This document shows, in pieces, positions 10,901 to 22,189 of a stretch of DNA of 32,848 nt. Position 1 is the first letter of the stretch, and each line of letters starts with the position of its first letter. Origin of the DNA: Terramyces sp. JEL0728 (taxonomy: Eukaryota; Chytridiomycota; Chytridiomycetes; Rhizophydiales; Terramycetaceae); NCBI GenBank assembly GCA_027603945.1, contig JADIIU010000138.1:1-32848 (forward strand), in the 5' to 3' direction. The translations under genes and the position numbers were made by a program. The notes under the pieces were generated by a model. The model searched no databases. It was not told where the DNA came from and was given only the letters and a program-made list of their open reading frames with translations.

Positions 10901-13900
10901 GCTGCAAGTTCCTGCTGAATAGCATCAATTACAGATAATACACTCTGGTAATCTTCATTTGTAATTATAGGTTTTTGAATTTTGATTTGCTGCAAAGGTT
11001 TTGGTACTTCCAACTTCACCAACTCTCTGTCAACAAACGTTACTGGGTTAGGAGTTGGTTCAGTTGTGGAAAGCGTATCAGCAATCAAATCCGTCCACCA
11101 TGCTTGCCTTCCAAGTTCAAACAGTTGATTTTCCAATAAACCATTCAAGTAGGAGGGCATGTATTCTTCTCGTGATAATCTAGCATTTGCTTTTACCAAC
11201 TGTGGATCAGAGATCCATTTTTGCATTGCATTTGCCAAACCTCCCCAAGTTGGATTTGACGTGTGCAAACCAAGCTTTTGAACAACCAAGTTGGTTGAGT
11301 TATCAATCATTTCAAGAAATCTATATCCGTAGCAGATGTTGTTTTCTGCAGATTTTTCAAAATACAACGAAAAGAATAGTTGCCAAACTAGAGGTGTGAT
11401 AGGATGACTAACAGCTTGAAATTTATCCAGCAGCTCGAATATCCTATATATGCAGAATTCTTGCAGAGGTTTATCCCCAGTAGTTTTAATAGCTTGCCAA
11501 GAATTCCCTGCAATCAGCATATTTCCAATTTTTGAGCGTATTTCCTTCTCTGCAAACACTTCCACAGAGATTGCCATAAAAATATAGTACAGCGGATCTT
11601 CATACGGCTTTTTCTCTGGTTTAACAAACTCTGAGATGATGGAGCTGTTCAGCTCCATAATTAAACTGGGAAATGTGAAATAGCTAGCACCAAACTTTTG
11701 ATATAGTTGATTAGCGGCAAATTTGTAGAGAGTGTTAATTGGGCTGGCCCTGGTTAGTTGATAATCTTTTCCGAGACTGTTATTTGCATGACTTGAAAAA
11801 ATAAGGTTTTTGTATTGCACATTAAACAGGGAGAGTAATTCGTCAGCACAGTTCAGTGTAATGCAGTGTTTGCTAAGCGTATCAAGTACCTGCAATCCAA
11901 ATCTATTTGTACGCCAGTCTGGATTGCAGAATACAAAACTGCACCAAATCGATGTCGGCGAGTATCGTGAATCTTGTTCGGCGATTTTCATAGTTTTTGG
12001 TAGGTATTCCAGAATCCAAGATTTCTCAGTCTTTGGAATGTTTGAGTTCCAAAATTTTGTGAAAATCTTTTTTGCATTAGCAGCAGAAAAAATGTTGCTT
12101 GATAGCCTTACAATAGTTTGAAAGGTTTGGAATGCAGCTTTGATGAATGGTGCGTAGTGTGACCTGTCAATTAGCAAAGTTAGTAGTTGCCACCCACTGG
12201 CTTCAAATAAATCCAGCCTGTGTCCAATTTCAGACACAAGCAAAACAGAGTAGGCTGCCAAAGCTTCAGTTTGACTATGCGCTCGGATTGTTGCCATGAT
12301 AGAACTTTCCCATCCTTCAAAGGGTTTGACAAACTGAGTGCCTTCGTTCAGCATGTATGTGTTTCCAGACGAAGGTTTGATGTAAATCTGCAGCCGCTGA
12401 ATTGATTTCCAACACCACTCTGAAAATGTTTCCTCGTTGGTGGTTTTAATTGCACTTATTGCAGTCTGGATGATAGCATTTGAAGCTGAATACACTCTAT
12501 TTTGGGGATTTGGTCTACCAATATGATCTAAATAAATGTTTGTGATTGCTAGTCCTATTTGGCGGTGGCATTCTGGTAAAATCTCATCGTTTCCTTCCCA
12601 ATTGATTTTGTCGATGATATATCGAGCCAGATTTGACTTGCTCGAATTGATTGGATCCTTCAGCAAATTTTCTAAAACTAGGACATCAGAAGAAGACGGC
12701 GACCACATATCACAGGGGTGATTTTTGTAGATTTGCAAACTGATTGATTCCAATACTGCAAAGTTGTCACGAACTTTCTTTAAAGTGTATCCAATAATAG
12801 ATGGGATTTTCGTGCATACGGTGTTGACAATCGAGCTTGCCTTATCAAATAAGCTAGATTGCAAGTCCTTGTTGCAAAAACATACAGAGAAGCAGGCATT
12901 GATAATAGAGTGGCCAATTGAAACATCCAGGACTTGCAAGTTGAACAAGAGCAACTGGAGAATATCCAAAATTATGGAATCGCTCTCTCTGATCAGTGCT
13001 ACGAGCAGCGACTCATAGCTAGTGAATGAATTTGGTAAATTCTGGGACACTCCATATCCAAGCGATGAATCAAAAATGGTGCCAGTAAGAATACTGTTTA
13101 TACTGAAATATTTGCCGTTTTCTGACAAGGCATTGATGGGGAGTTGAATCACTTTCTTCTCTAAGCCAACTGCTTCTTTCGACAATAGCGCCTTAATGGA
13201 TCGGAAGATAAACTGATCTAGTTCTTGTAATACGCTGGTGGATTGCAATCCATTGTTGACAGTAAAGTAAATATTTTGATCTTCATGGAATATTGGCATT
13301 TCGGTTAAAGTATGGTTAAGGATAATCAAAATATCTGCAATATTCTCCCGCACATAAACAAATTCTTGTGGTATTATAAACAATGCTCTACATATTAACC
13401 ATCGCTCACCGCACGATAATAGTAAAGATGTTGTGCGCAACAGCAAATCCTTTCATCAATAGATTTCCCATTCCGACAGAATTTGAATTCAAAGCGAGGG
13501 TGAAATAGTGCGTGACAAAGTGGTTGAATTGCGCAACAATATTAAACTGTCTAATAAGTGCCAAATAATCATCTTCGGATAGTATAATTGTTTTTGGAGC
13601 ATTGGTGTTTTGTTTTTTGAATTCTTCGTCGACTACAATCCACAAGTCATTTTCCAATTTCTTCATTTCCTGCGCGACCATTTCCTGTTGAAGAAACTTT
13701 GGTGCCAACAGTTCTTCTATTTCTTCTATTGGTCCTAATAAAGCAGCCAAACACACAAGATAGTGGTCCATAAAACTTTCAGAATAATGGATTTGGACTG
13801 GATATTGTAGCAACATTGATCCCCATACATGGATTCCTGGAGTGCGCAAATAGTGGAGCAGCAAATGCCGGTGGTGAAAATATTGGCCAGTAAGGTACAT

Positions 13901-15056
13901 TGCAGTAGCAAGAAGTATAGTCCACTCGCGAATGTTATTCTTGAAGGTCCCAGCACTTAATTCATTCAGAGTCTCCTTGTCTTTTTTCTGATCTGGTATG
14001 GATTTCGGCTCCTCGGATAAAGAATCTCTTCTTGAACTGGAAAGATCCTTTGATGCAGACATATCTTGCGCTCTTTCAAAAACAAACAGCACATCGATCA
14101 TGTGCAATATTTCTTCTTGCTGGACAAGGCTATTAACTTGCAGTACATTGAAATTTTTCGAGTTTTGAATAGAGTTGATGTAATTTCCAAATTCTCCATC
14201 TAGTGCTTCATCGATATGGTTTCTAATCCAGGTGTATTCTACCTAAATTAGCACAGTTCACCTTAAGTTTATGGATTGCTTCTACTTGGTTGATGTAGCA
14301 TAGTCGCTTTAAATGTAAATGCAATTGCTTTAATTCCCCCTCAACATTTTGATTATAATTTGCAGTTTCATTCATATAGACGTGTGAAACAGTCCAGCTA
14401 TCAGGGCAAGTTTGCTTGATCTGCACTGGAGTCTGCGACAGAGTCCACAATCGACTTGTACAATTCTTTATCTTCATTTGAACTATATTTATCTGCACCT
14501 TGATTTGCTCTACTTCATTTAACGACGCTTTGTAGTTCCTAATGCGGCGATAGAAATCATCTTCATCGTTTCCCGCATTCATTGACACTCTAAAATCGTT
14601 GACGAATTCTTTGTGCGATGTCATTATTGGGTTAACATAAATTTGTTCCAAAATGCTGGCGGGTATAGGATCAGGTATAATCATCGGGGCTGTTGGTTGC
14701 AAATCGATAAATTCGTCAAATTCTGGTGCTGAAGGGTATAGAATATCTTTTTCGGGCACATCCATCGTCATCAAAGGTATGCTAGGGTATTCAATGGCCG
14801 GCTCTTCAAAAATTGGACCGATTGGTGCACTTGGGTACATTTGCTGTATATCAAATGCCTGTTGATGTAAATCTTCCCAGCTATGTAGTTCTTCTACGCC
14901 AGGTTCCACATCCTCCAACGTGGAAAGAACAATGTCAGTTTCTTCGATCGGTGAAATTAGTTCGGGTGAGGTTTCACTGTGTTCTACCGGCACGTCTTTT
15001 ATTATCCTTTTAGGTTTCTTTTTCTTTTGTTTGGGACGCTCCATCATCATTTCCAT
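7927..15056 (-). CDS. EPG5: EPG5-like autophagosome-lysosome tether
   Basis: Largest gene here: 2335 aa after removal of six introns (14243-14261, 13388-13409, 9990-10009, 9550-9569, 9217-9237, 8381-8400; 19-22 nt), close to the ~2,500 aa of animal EPG5. EPG5 is a Rab7 effector that tethers late endosomes/lysosomes to autophagosomes. Matches: the N-terminal helix with NCTSRLWTLSQ...MNETANYNQNVEGELKQL, the long helical mid-region (SIWC..., LPLIW-like PLVWQLFFSLYF), and the C-terminal TAFGFGKSS...FKVYGEAF...TRKIYPEL. The N-terminus is basic (KQKKKKPKR) then acidic and carries PSAP (75-78), YPSIP (90-94), PSAP (108-111) and PTAP (121-124), all possible ESCRT-I binding motifs. The ATG at 15056 is the first in frame; an intron-like 22-mer just upstream leaves an upstream exon possible. 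Confidence 0.88.
14685..14834 (-). other. P(S/T)AP motif cluster in EPG5 N-terminus
   Basis: Three tetrapeptides, PSAP (14823-14834), PSAP (14724-14735) and PTAP (14685-14696), sit within 50 residues of an acidic, probably unstructured segment. A fourth related YPSIP lies between the first two. P(S/T)AP is the classical ligand of the UEV domain of TSG101/Vps23 in ESCRT-I. Motifs are seen directly; binding is inferred. Confidence 0.6.
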
Positions 15057-15195
15057 TTTGTATGCGATTTCAGAGATCTGAAAGTTAAAAAATGGGCACC
15101 TGTAATTGATTGCTCAAGCTTAGTGACGATCCCAACAGTTTTATTTCCACTATGCAAAGTGTGATTAATATAAAATTGAATGAGTCACAATTATT
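15057..15195. other. Spacer between TELO2 stop and EPG5 start, with intron-like 22-mer
   Basis: 139 bp on the minus strand between two genes read in the same direction. Positions 15078-15099 form a GT...AG segment with TTTTTAAC near its end, just like introns here. If spliced, the EPG5 frame stays open upstream, without an ATG, for the rest of the spacer. So either the 5' UTR of EPG5 is spliced or there is a small unrecognised exon. No tRNA or repeat seen. Confidence 0.35.
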
Positions 15196-17234
15196 TTAAT
15201 ACATACGACTAATGTTCATTTCCTTCAACATCTCGCCGATCTCTTCATCATAATTTGATAGACTTATAGCTAGATTAACAATAATTACTTTCTGCAACTT
15301 TCTCCAAAATCTCCCACATTTGACTGTTTCTGCATATTTGAATCGCTTGGATCCTTTCCTTTTCATATCCAGATTTGATTGACAGTATCACTAAAGCCAA
15401 TTCATCAATAAGTATTTGATCTTTGCCCAAACCAACACAGATAGTAAGGCAGTTCAATAGCCCTTCACCTACAGCCTGTTCTGAAAACACTCGCTCATAA
15501 TTTCTTGGTTAACTAATAGTACTTGAGGACTTTAAGGCGATGGAATATGCTAGTTGCATAGTACCTGGCGTAGACTTTATGCTCAAGCATCTCCATCTTG
15601 CGCATAATTAAAATAACCGAGGACAGTATTCGACAGACAGTCAATTTCATTGCGATTCCATTTTGTATAAACAAGTCTTTGACAAGTACACTAGATTAGC
15701 AATATTTACCCTGTGGTGTTTTCCAGATTACGGATACAAAGAGTTGCAAGAGATTTCATTCGAGCATCTTCAAATTCCAGAGTACCGAATTGATTTTCCA
15801 AGTGCAGTAACAGTTCAGTAAGCTTTGTACTGTTGTCGTTGATCTCTTTCTCTGAAGCCTTTTCAATTAACGCTTCAACAGATTTAATAGAGATCAAGAC
15901 CTCTTCGGCTTCACTACTTTTCAACAGTTTAATAGCATCAAACAAAAACTTTGGAGTTTTTTCCTTCTTTTTAATCAGTAGTTTCAATTCGCCAGATTTT
16001 ACAAAATCCGGCTCTGGTTTGAATAAATGCTTTTTAGATTCATTTAGTTTGCGTATGGCCAATATTGATTCTCCTTGTGGTTTCAGAGCTGGTTTCCTTT
16101 CTGGTGCTTTATCTGTTGGATTTGCATAATCTGTCATTTTCTTTTCGATTGGTCTTTCCAGCACTCTGAAAAAATCTGGCTTTTCAAATCCAAATTCCAA
16201 TTTAATTTCTTGATCTTTTAATAGTACTTCTCCCAAATTCATCCCCATCATCTTGATCTTTTCTCTTGATTCTTCTAGATAATTTGGAATCGCCTGACTG
16301 ACTTTTAGTACTGGTATTTTTTTCAATATTCTAAAGCAAGAGAGGATTGCTACGGTTACTTTTACATGGTATTCGTAACTAGCGCTCTTTACAAAGGCTT
16401 TTGAGGTCCACAAATCAATCAAATGTGTAAATAAACAAGCAGCTGTATTGATTTTAGTTGTCGTAATTACCAGCGCATCTACCATACAATTAGAAAGCTG
16501 TAAGTTTGATATCGCCTTCATATCTAAAAGCTCTTTAATTATCGACATATCAAGGAAAAGAGATTGAATGTACGACGATATTAATTCTTGATTAATAAAC
16601 CATTACCGCTGGTCTGTAGCCGTCGATCTTGATCAATCAGAATGATAAAGTTGAAGAAAAGCTGTTCCAGTGTCCGCTGGTTTACCATTTGGAATATTTG
16701 CTGTATATTTCCGACATCTTTATCGCTGTCGACCCGATGTTTGAACACTGCTGCTATGTCCTTAGCAAAACCTCTGGCACACAGTTTGTTTAAGAAATCG
16801 CAGAGAACTGGATATTCTTTAATTCCATCATAAACTTGATTAAATGTCGGTTTCAAGTCAAATTCAAAGAATTCTGGTATCGTGCATAATAAGTTGAATA
16901 GTTTGTGAGTATTAATCTTATTCTTTATAGAAATGTCATTTGGATTATTGTAATCGCTGCATTGTTTTAGAAGGTCCGGTATTGGATTGGAAGATAGGAA
17001 TTCCTTCAACATCACTGGTAGAAATTCGTTTCCATACTTTAATTGGGTTGCCATTACATCTAATCCAAGCAGATCACACATAAAATATGGTTTTATGAGC
17101 TCCACATTGTCCTTGTCGAGTAAATTTACCAATTCCAGTAATACTAATGGATGTGGATCGGATTTGAAATTGTCTAGATTTTCTTGAAGCAATTTTATGC
17201 TATAATTTTTTCGTAATTGTTTTGCAAAATCCAT
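15196..17234 (-). CDS. TELO2: TELO2/Tel2 (TTT complex scaffold)
   Basis: Spliced product 653 aa. Tel2 is an alpha-solenoid that, with Tti1 and Tti2, presents PIKK kinases (ATM, ATR, mTOR, DNA-PK) to Hsp90. The best match is the conserved C-terminal half: a helix ending EEVLISIKSVEALIEKAS followed by LTELLLHLENQFG...DARMKSLATLCI, preceded by MMGMNLGEVLLK with a KLEFGFE strand. Four introns: 16587-16606, 15691-15709, 15504-15522 and 15270-15288 (19-20 nt). The last exon ends NISRMY; the normal family C-terminus is longer, so a further 3' exon is conceivable. The start codon at 17232-17234 lies only 6 bp from the divergent Rad60-like start. An alternative start further upstream would overlap that gene. 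Confidence 0.82.
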
Positions 17235-17240
17235 TTTCAA

Positions 17241-18375
17241 ATGAAAGAAAAGCCAGTCAAAAAAAAGAAGAAAACGAGTCATGGGGATTTCTTTGATATG
17301 AGTTCAAAACCAGTAATAGTTGATGATGATCTGCCAGTTCTCGCGGACGATGATTTTGAAGACTTTTCCAAGGAGCCAGAGTATGAATCACCAATAAAAA
17401 TCAAGGAACAGCCAAAAGTAGTATCTCCTCCACAAATACCGATTTCAAAAAAGAAAAGCGCATCTCCGATAAAAGTAATTCAACGGGAAAAAAGTATCAC
17501 TCCTCCACCGCTTGATATTCAGATCATTGATCCCCCAGAAGTAGATCCTGGACAAAAGATAAGAATTAAAATAGAATTTGAAAAGGGATCTAATATCAAG
17601 TATGTAGTGTTTTCAAACCTGACCTTTGAAACGCTTTACATTGAAGTTGCCAAAAAATTAAAGACACTTCCGACAAAGTGCCATATTAGAGTAAACGGAG
17701 TAAAAATATCCCCCTATTCGGTCCCATCGGAATTGGATATTGCTGATGGAGCAGTGGTGCGTAAGTCCATTTTAATGTAGAATGTGATATTCAAAAGAGA
17801 ACAAGAAAAAAAGTCCAAAAGGACAAAGAGGAATTAATCGCGCTTGCTATTGAATTTCCAACACGTACATTACCTAGACAGAGTGTGCTGATCTCAATGG
17901 TAAGTTTGATTTAACAAGAAAAACAAATTTGATGGAGTTTTTAATCAACTTGATAAATTGCTGGGACCAGTGATCTTGGAGTATCAAAAAACACAAGTAT
18001 ATCGCTTTACATTACCGTCGAGTATAGGCGTAACAGCAAATTCAGTCCTTCAATGCTATTCGTTGAGAGAATACGAAAAAGTACTCACAGAGCGGTCGAA
18101 AGCTTTGGCTTCGCTGGAAGAGCCTGAGGAGGTGGAACAGGAAGAAGAACAAGTAAAAATGAACATCAAGATCTGTTTCAAACAAGAAAAACTAAACATT
18201 AAAGCTACAAATGTAATTGTTATTAATTTAGGAAACTTTGGTTGGTGAGATGGTAACGAAAATACAAAAGAAATTTCAAATCAAGCATTTGTACTTTGAT
18301 GGCGACTTGCTAGAGGAGGATTCTACTTTGGAAAGTTTGGGAATCGAAGATGGAGACCAACTGGAAGCGAAATAA
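17241..18375 (+). CDS. Rad60/Esc2/NIP45-like protein with SUMO-like domains
   Basis: Spliced product 358 aa. The N-terminus has a Lys run and a SUMO-interacting motif candidate (VIVDDD, 25-30). Three ubiquitin-like folds follow: about 106-177 (RIKIEFEKG...DIADGAVV), 193-260 (IALAIEFPT...SIGVTANSVLQ) and 294-358 (NIKICFKQE...LYFDGDLLEE...GIEDGDQLEAK). The last is the clearest SLD2 match; it ends EAK, not GG, so it is a built-in mimic and not conjugated. The family binds Ubc9 and works in replication-fork repair with Smc5/6. Introns: 17761-17780, 17900-17918 and 18213-18231. The ATG at 17241 is 6 bp from the TELO2 start; an internal ATG at 17299 is an alternative. Confidence 0.78.
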
Positions 18376-18460
18376 TTACAGTCCTGTTAATATAATATTG
18401 TCTATTTAAAATTTTCGGTATTGGAATTATTTATTTGGAGTCGTTAATAATGCAAATTGG

Positions 18461-18655
18461 TTAATAGATTAATTGTTGCGCAAAGGATAAATCTGGTGGA
18501 GTGTGCATTCCATTTAATTGGTTTGGGATTTCAAATGAAACGGGACCAGTGAATCCGACAAATTTCAACTTTTTGGGCGAATCAGATCTAGTATTCATAT
18601 ATGGGGTTTGCACGAAAGAAAAGGGCTTGCATCGTTGACTAGAAATTTTTCCCAT
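18461..18655 (-). CDS. Small hypothetical protein (64 aa)
   Basis: A free-standing 64-codon frame in the gap between the Rad60-like gene and the ATPase, not a shadow of another gene. It is Ser/Pro rich with a CDK-type site (SPKK in RSDSPKKLKF) and a TPPDL segment. No family recognised. An E2F-like TTTGGCGGG lies about 70 bp upstream (18724-18732 region). It could be a short cell-cycle-linked protein, or chance. Confidence 0.4.
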   Translation of the reverse strand: MGKISSQRCKPFSFVQTPYMNTRSDSPKKLKFVGFTGPVSFEIPNQLNGMHTPPDLSFAQQLIY

Positions 18656-18991
18656 TACTAGAACATTGCCATTTTAAACCCCAAACTCTCTTAAAAACTA
18701 TTGTTTTCACAGCCGCATTAAATTTGGCGGGTTTCAGCTGAAACAAATTTGTGACAGATGCCAAAAAACAATAAAATACATATATATCGGATCAAGCTGA
18801 AAACTTCTAGTTTTTTTTAGGTTGGTTAACAAGATATATACAATAGGGCTCCGAAAACTAGAATTTTCGATAACACGTCTGCAGCATGAAATATCCGCTG
18901 TGACAGGGGCTCGGAAGGCGAACGGCAATCTGGCATTCAAAAAACATATAAAAAGGCAGACAAGCACTGTAAAAGCTCACTCAATACGCTA
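18656..18991. promoter_or_regulatory. Bidirectional promoter region of the ATPase
   Basis: The longest gene-free stretch in the unique part of the window. It contains a TTTGGCGGG element (E2F/MBF-like) near 18723, a perfect 12-bp palindrome TTTCAGCTGAAA at 18732-18743, and a second partial copy of it near 18795 (AGCTGAAAA). A TATA box lies at 18947-18956. No coding signal: the minus-strand frame over 18734-18967 is hydrophobic filler. Confidence 0.45.
18947..18956 (+). promoter_or_regulatory. TATA box of the P-type ATPase gene
   Basis: TATAAAAAGG lies 36 bp before the ATG at 18992, so transcription probably starts close to the start codon. It is the only clear TATA box seen before a gene here, consistent with a strongly expressed gene. 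Confidence 0.5.
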
Positions 18992-21900
18992 ATGCCTCAC
19001 GCAAACACTGATCTAGCTGCCGATGGCGATCCAGAGCTCAAGCTTCTTCGATTGGTAACAGTTTCACTAATACTAGGACAAACGGGCATCTACTGCAAAC
19101 TTGCAAGTGTTATATCGCACTCTCACTGCTGAAAAGACTCTTGATATTCAACCAAAAGGAGAGAAAGTGGAACCAATCAGGGCTCATACACTTCGTGAAA
19201 ATGACTTGTGTATCGCTTACTCTACCAACAGCAAACTTGGGCTGGAAGCACCAGCTGTTGCTAGAAAGGAAGTCGCCCATGGTTTAAACGTTCTTACTCC
19301 TCCAAAAACAAACTACTTTATGAAATTTCTGGGTTATGTCTTTGGTGGTTTCAATGCTTTGATGTGGATTTCTGCTATCATCTCCTTCGTTTCCTACGAG
19401 CCTTTGGGTGGACCCGGTGCTGCTCCGCTGCCTCTTGGTGTTGGCATTTTGCTGATTATCGTGGTTTTTATTTCTACCATCTTCTACGCCATGGTTGACT
19501 ACAATGCCTCAAAAATCATGCAGTCTATTCAAAACTTGGTTGCACTCGAAGCCTTGGTTATTAGAGACGGCATTGAACAGAAAATCGATTCTACCAAATT
19601 GGTTCCTGGTGACTTGGTGCAACTCTCAATGGGTCAAAGAGTTCCAGCCGATATTCGCTTGACTGAAGTATCCTCTGACTTGCTGTTTGACCGTTCGTTA
19701 CTCACTGGCGAAAGTAAATTGGTTAATGGAGCTGTGGATCCAACCGATGAAAATCCACTTGAATCAAAAAACCTTGCTCTGTCTTCTACTTTTGTGGTTC
19801 GCGGTAAAGCCAAAGGGATTGTTTTCCAGACTGGTGACGAAACAATTATTGGACAAATCGTTCAAATGTCTGGGAAACAAAAAGAGAGTATGACTCCCAT
19901 CCAAAAGGAAATCAATTTTTTCACTGTCATTATTTCTTGTCTTGCTGTTACTTTCTTTGTCGTCTCTGTACTAGCTTGGGTCTTTTGGATTAAAAATTCT
20001 TACCCAGGCTACGAAACTCTGGCTAATGCGATGGTAAACTCGTTGGGTTGTCTTACTGCTTTTGTCCCACAAGGTTTACCTGTCTGTTTTGCTTTGTCTC
20101 TGACTATTATTGCCCGCCGTATGACTGCTCGCAATGTACTGGTAAAAAATTTAAGCACTATTGAAACGCTTGGATGTATGTCGGTCCTCTGCTCTGACAA
20201 AACTGGGACTTTAACAATGGGCAAAATGCAAGTCTCTCAAGTTATATTTGTCAATGAAACCTTTGAAGAAAAAGAAAGTCAGTCAGATGCTGACCGTAAA
20301 CAGAAATTGGCTAGCAGCGGATTCTTGGAATTGGTCGAGTTTTCTTTGACTTGCAATGACTCAACTTTCCTGCCTGGCAATGAACATTTGCCAATATCTG
20401 TCCGTCCAATCAATGGGGATTTAACTGATAGCGCTATCCTCAAATTTGCCGAAGGTTACCGAAGCGTTAAAGAATCAAGCGTTAAACCAAGAGTGTTATT
20501 TTCAATGGCTTTCAACTCTAAAAACAAATTCATGGCAAAAGTAATTGCGAGCGGCAGCGGTGCTGTAGAATTATTAATCAAAGGCGCTCCAGATATTCTC
20601 ATTCCTGCTTGTTCAAAGGTTAGCAACTCGTCCGGTACAACAACTGCTATTGCACCACTTGGCGATAAAATCAGTCAACTACAAAAGGAAGCTTCTGCAA
20701 AAGGATTCAGAGTGCTAGCTTCATGCAAAAGATCGCTCAGTGGGATCCAGCTTCCTTTTGGAAACCAAGACGAGCTTGAAAAAACACTGCTCAGAGAAAT
20801 CAAGGATTTGACTCTGCTAGGTATGGTTTCTATCAGAGATCCCCCAAGAGAAGAAACCTTGCCGACTGTGCAAGCAATGAGGAGGGCTGGTGTTCGTGTA
20901 TTTATGGTAACTGGTGATTTTGAATTGACAGCTGTTGCCATTGCTCAACAAGTAGGGATAGTTACTACAGAAAACATCAAAAGAATCTCTGATTTACCCA
21001 GGCTGCAAAAAGAATTCCCACTCTCTCCAAATGCACCTCTCCACCAATTCAAACCATCTGCAGATGACCCAGTCAGGGCCATCATTGTAAATGGAAAAGA
21101 ACTGGAATCGTTGGCAGAAACCGACTGGAACTTTATTGCTTGGCACTTTAACGAAATGGTATTTGCCAGAACTACACCTGAACAAAAATTGCTAATCGTG
21201 GAAAACCTCAAGATGCGCGGAGACAACACTGTAGCTGTAACTGGAGATGGGACTAACGATGCTCCAGCTTTGAAAGCAGCTGACATTGGCGTTGCAATGG
21301 GCAATGGCACAGATGTTGCAAAGGAGGCAGCCGCCATCATTCTTATGGATAGCGATTTCTCATCGATTTTGATTGGAATTGAAAACGGAAGATTGATTTT
21401 TGAAAATTTAAAGAAGGTTGTCATGTACTTGATGGTAAATAATTTCTCATTTAGCCTGCTGGAAGTTACTCTGAATTGATGGCAACCATTTCCAATGTGT
21501 TCTTTGGTATGCAAGCTCCAATGTCTTCATTCCAACAAGTATTGTTCTCGGTTACCAACGACATTTTCATGTCCATTTCCTTAATGTATGAAACCGCCGA
21601 GGGCAATCTTATGCTCAAACCGCCTAGGAATGCCAGGACTGACCGATTGACGGATTGGAAATTCTTTTTCCAAATATATTGTGTTATTGGACCAATGATA
21701 TGGCTGTCAGGGTTCGGAATGTGGTTCTTGTACATGTCTGAAAATGGCCTTGGTTTCTATGATTTGATGTTGGTCTATGATAAATGGGCCGATGGGTGGG
21801 CTGGTAAATCTGTCGACGAATTGGCAACCTATGTATCCGTTGGAGATGGGATTTACTATGTTACTCTAGCCATCTGCCAATTTGGTACATTTTTATCTAT

Positions 21901-22174
21901 CCGCAATCGTTATACGTCTATATTGCAATCCAATCCATTGTCTGGACCACGGAGAAACTTTGTGATCTTCTTTTCAATGCCATGTTCGATTGCAATTTGT
22001 TTGATCTCACTCTATACTCCATTCATCCAAAACTATTTCCTTACGGCTCCAATTCCAGCCAAATACTGGTTCTTTCCCTTCTTCTTTGCATTTGGAATAG
22101 TTTTGGTCGATGAAACTCGAAAGGCGATTGTTCGCAGCTTCCCTAAATCAATATTTGCCAAAATTGCTTGGTAA
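18992..22174 (+). CDS. Type IIC-like (Na,K-ATPase alpha family) P-type ATPase
   Basis: Spliced product 1046 aa. Cation pump of the Na,K/H,K-ATPase alpha family: actuator motif LTGES (~231-234), phosphorylated Asp in CSDKTGTLT (D395), nucleotide site KGAPDIL, hinge TGDGTNDAPALKAADIG, and ten predicted membrane helices. Two introns: 19055-19076 (22 nt) and 21435-21454 (20 nt); the second restores the M5 segment PAGSYSEL. The usual ion ligand Glu of M4 (PEGL) is Gln (PQGL, Q353), and in M6 only the second of the two Asp residues is kept (TNDIFMS). Fungal pumps of this clade can look like this, so the ion is not predicted. Codon use is more C-rich than in its neighbours. The stop is 15 bp from the convergent BMT5-like gene. 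Confidence 0.88.
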
Positions 22175-22189
22175 TAGTTGCAAATTACT

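Noticed and set aside
15523..15565. A 61-nt composite intron in TELO2 like the one in PSMB5
   Set aside because: The upstream 42 nt are in frame and coding; only 15504-15522 is removed.
15275..17282. Three separate minus-strand genes
   Set aside because: 19-20 nt introns join them into one continuous TELO2 frame of 653 codons.
18734..18967. Minus-strand hydrophobic ORF as a gene
   Set aside because: It lies across the ATPase promoter with its TATA box, has no homology and no splice support.
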